From Actinomycetes bacterium (GTDB lineage Bacteria > Actinomycetota > Actinomycetes > Actinomycetales > Cellulomonadaceae), in the NCBI GenBank assembly GCA_023462275.1, contig JAEWYD010000088.1, forward strand, positions 1-8,906: a stretch of 8,906 bases of DNA. Direction: 5' to 3'. The position numbers were made by a program, and so were the translations under genes. A model generated the notes under the pieces. The model ran no database searches. It was given only the letters and a program-made list of their open reading frames with translations, and was not told the origin of the DNA. Shown here in pieces: positions 8,095-8,906 of the stretch. Position 1 is the first letter of the stretch; every line of letters begins with the position of its first letter.

Positions 8095-8100
8095 CTCCTT
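8095..8100 (-). promoter_or_regulatory. Ribosome-binding site that fixes the clpP2 GTG start
   Basis: AAGGAG on the minus strand ends five bases before GTG 8089. It lies in the 28-base gap after the clpP1 stop and decides the start against the longer in-frame alternative at 8161. Confidence 0.75.
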
Positions 8101-8117
8101 GGGGTTCTGGGGGCGGC

Positions 8118-8747
8118 TCAGGAGGCGGTCGTGCCGCCGCCACCGGCGACGGAGCCCGCATGCGTCACGACGTGGTCGACGAAGCCGTACTCGAGGGCCT
8201 CCTCGGCCGTGAACCACCGGTCGCGGTCGGAGTCGGAGGTGATCTGCTCGACCGTCTTGCCGGTCTGCGCGGCGGTCAGCTCGGCCAGCACACGCTTCAT
8301 GTGCAGGATCAGCTGCGCGTTGATCCGGACGTCGGTGGCCGTGCCACCGATGCCGCCGGAGGGCTGGTGCATCATCACGCGGGCGTGGGGCGTCGCGTAG
8401 CGCTTGCCCTTGGCGCCGGACGACAGCAGGAACTGGCCCATCGAGGCGGCCATGCCGACGGCGACGGTGGCGACGTCCGGCTGGATGTACTGCATGGTGT
8501 CGTAGATCGCCATGCCCGCCGTGATCGAGCCGCCGGGCGAGTTGATGTACAGGTAGATGTCCTTGTCCGGGTCCTCGGCCGCGAGCAGCATCATCTGCGC
8601 GCAGATGGCGTTCGCGTTCTCGTCGCGGACCTCGGTGCCGAGCCAGATGATCCGTTCGCGCAGCAGCCGGTTGTAGATGTGGTCCTGCAGACCGAAGCTG
8701 GGCCCCTCGCCGCGCGCGTCACGCGGCGTCAGATCGCTGGTGTTCAC
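8118..8747 (-). CDS. clpP1: ClpP1, ATP-dependent Clp protease proteolytic subunit
   Basis: The product has 209 residues and is the second ClpP paralogue, forming the partner ring of the ClpP1P2 tetradecamer. The triad is complete: Ser102 in GMAASMGQF, His127 in MMHQP and Asp176 in DSDRDRW, with the Ser-His spacing of 25 seen in E. coli Clp[21 protein letters not shown] (67-86) is the classic ClpP signature region. The N-terminus is short before [19 protein letters not shown] (19-37). GTG 8747 is chosen because it gives a normal ClpP1 N-terminus and has AGGGAGA (8751-8757) close upstream; the frame stays open to an ATG at 8861, but that extension is basic, unlike ClpP, and overlaps the promoter and ClgR-like box. 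It is the first clp gene of the cluster in this window; trigger factor (tig), often upstream in relatives, would lie beyond the right edge. Confidence 0.96.
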   Translation of the reverse strand: MNTSDLTPRDARGEGPSFGLQDHIYNRLLRERIIWLGTEVRDENANAICAQMMLLAAEDPDKDIYLYINSPGGSITAGMAIYDTMQYIQPDVATVAVGMAASMGQFLLSSGAKGKRYATPHARVMMHQPSGGIGGTATDVRINAQLILHMKRVLAELTAAQTGKTVEQITSDSDRDRWFTAEEALEYGFVDHVVTHAGSVAGGGGTTAS

Positions 8748-8750
8748 GGC

Positions 8751-8757
8751 TCTCCCT
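8751..8757 (-). promoter_or_regulatory. Ribosome-binding site that fixes the clpP1 GTG start
   Basis: AGGGAGA on the minus strand lies three bases before GTG 8747. The spacing is short, but it is the only purine-rich match near the conserved N-terminus. Confidence 0.6.
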
Positions 8758-8772
8758 ACGTCTGTGTGTGGC

Positions 8773-8794
8773 GTCGTCCCCGCGAGGGGCCGAC
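8773..8794 (-). other. Small hairpin at the 5' end of the predicted clpP1 leader
   Basis: On the minus strand GTCGGCCCC is followed by TCGC and then GGGGACGAC. Four C-G pairs close the tetraloop, and four more pairs follow after one G-A mismatch. If transcription starts near 8794 as predicted, this hairpin would sit at the extreme 5' end of the mRNA, where such structures can slow decay. It may be chance in GC-rich DNA. Confidence 0.3.
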
Positions 8795-8800
8795 ATCGGG

Positions 8801-8829
8801 ACACTAACGCCCCGCCCCGACGGGATCGT
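8801..8829 (-). promoter_or_regulatory. Candidate clpP1P2 promoter
   Basis: TAGTGT (8806-8801 on the minus strand) fits the TANNNT -10 pattern and lies in a GTTAGTGTC context. The hexamer 17 bases upstream (8829-8824, ACGATC) is a poor -35 match, which would fit a promoter needing an activator. The predicted start is near 8794, about 47 bases before GTG 8747. Confidence 0.45.
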
Positions 8830-8843
8830 CCCCGCGGCGCCGC

Positions 8844-8861
8844 TTTTCGCTGACGGCGCAT
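8844..8861. promoter_or_regulatory. ClgR-like activator box upstream of clpP1P2
   Basis: The plus-strand sequence TTTTCGCTGACGGCGCAT matches the core CGCYNANRGCG and the upstream WNNW of the C. glutamicum ClgR consensus WNNWCGCYNANRGCGWWS (quoted from memory); only two of the last three positions deviate. ClgR is the known activator of clpP1P2 in several actinobacteria. The centre is about 58 bases upstream of the predicted start, a position used by activators. The rest of the right edge (8862-8906) shows no feature I can support. Confidence 0.55.
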
Positions 8862-8906
8862 CGGGCGTGCGAGGGCGGGGACGGCGAAGGCCGGGCGGCG
8901 TGGTGC

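Noticed and set aside
8090..8161. A proline-rich 24-residue extension of ClpP2 from ATG 8161
   Set aside because: It overlaps the end of clpP1 and ignores the AAGGAG site in front of GTG 8089.
8748..8861. A 38-residue basic extension of ClpP1 from ATG 8861
   Set aside because: It is unlike any ClpP N-terminus and covers the leader, the candidate promoter and the ClgR-like box.

Overview
The window looks like chromosomal DNA of a high-GC actinomycete. The pointers are very strong G/C bias at third codon positions, a clpP1-clpP2-clpX cluster of the actinobacterial type with two different ClpP subunits, a mycobacterial-FadD15-like acyl-CoA synthetase, and a protein of the Rv2629/baeRF2 family. 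A Cellulomonas-type member of Micrococcales is my best guess, but the sequence alone does not prove the genus. No mobile element, CRISPR array, tRNA or rRNA gene is visible.

Left half, + strand: bases 1-272 are non-coding and rich in dyads. They hold three LacI-operator-like boxes (38-100), a strong hairpin (129-160) and a 10-bp inverted repeat enclosing a likely promoter (205-250). A polar amino-acid ABC importer follows as a tightly coupled operon: lipoprotein binding protein (273-1094), permease (1094-1936, one-base overlap) and ATPase (1933-2706, four-base overlap). After a 15-bp-stem hairpin (2721-2758) comes a 599-residue long-chain acyl-CoA synthetase (2769-4568).

A large hairpin (4612-4647) separates this half from the right half and probably terminates both convergent transcription units.

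Right half, - strand, in transcription order: clpP1 (8747-8118), clpP2 (8089-7400), clpX (7271-5994), then a baeRF2/Rv2629-type eRF1-like protein (5872-4658). ClpP1 and ClpP2 form the mixed two-ring peptidase, and ClpX unfolds and feeds substrates to it. A ClgR-like box (8844-8861) lies upstream of clpP1. A second candidate promoter lies between clpP2 and clpX, with its -35 element inside a perfect 10-bp dyad (7331-7366), so clpX may be transcribed both with and apart from clpP1P2. The baeRF2 protein has GGW where true release factors have GGQ, which fits a ribosome-binding hibernation or stress factor (Balon-like) better than a peptide-releasing enzyme.

The genes are mostly core and well known. 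The less ordinary content is the regulatory DNA between them and the placing of a candidate hibernation factor directly downstream of clpX.
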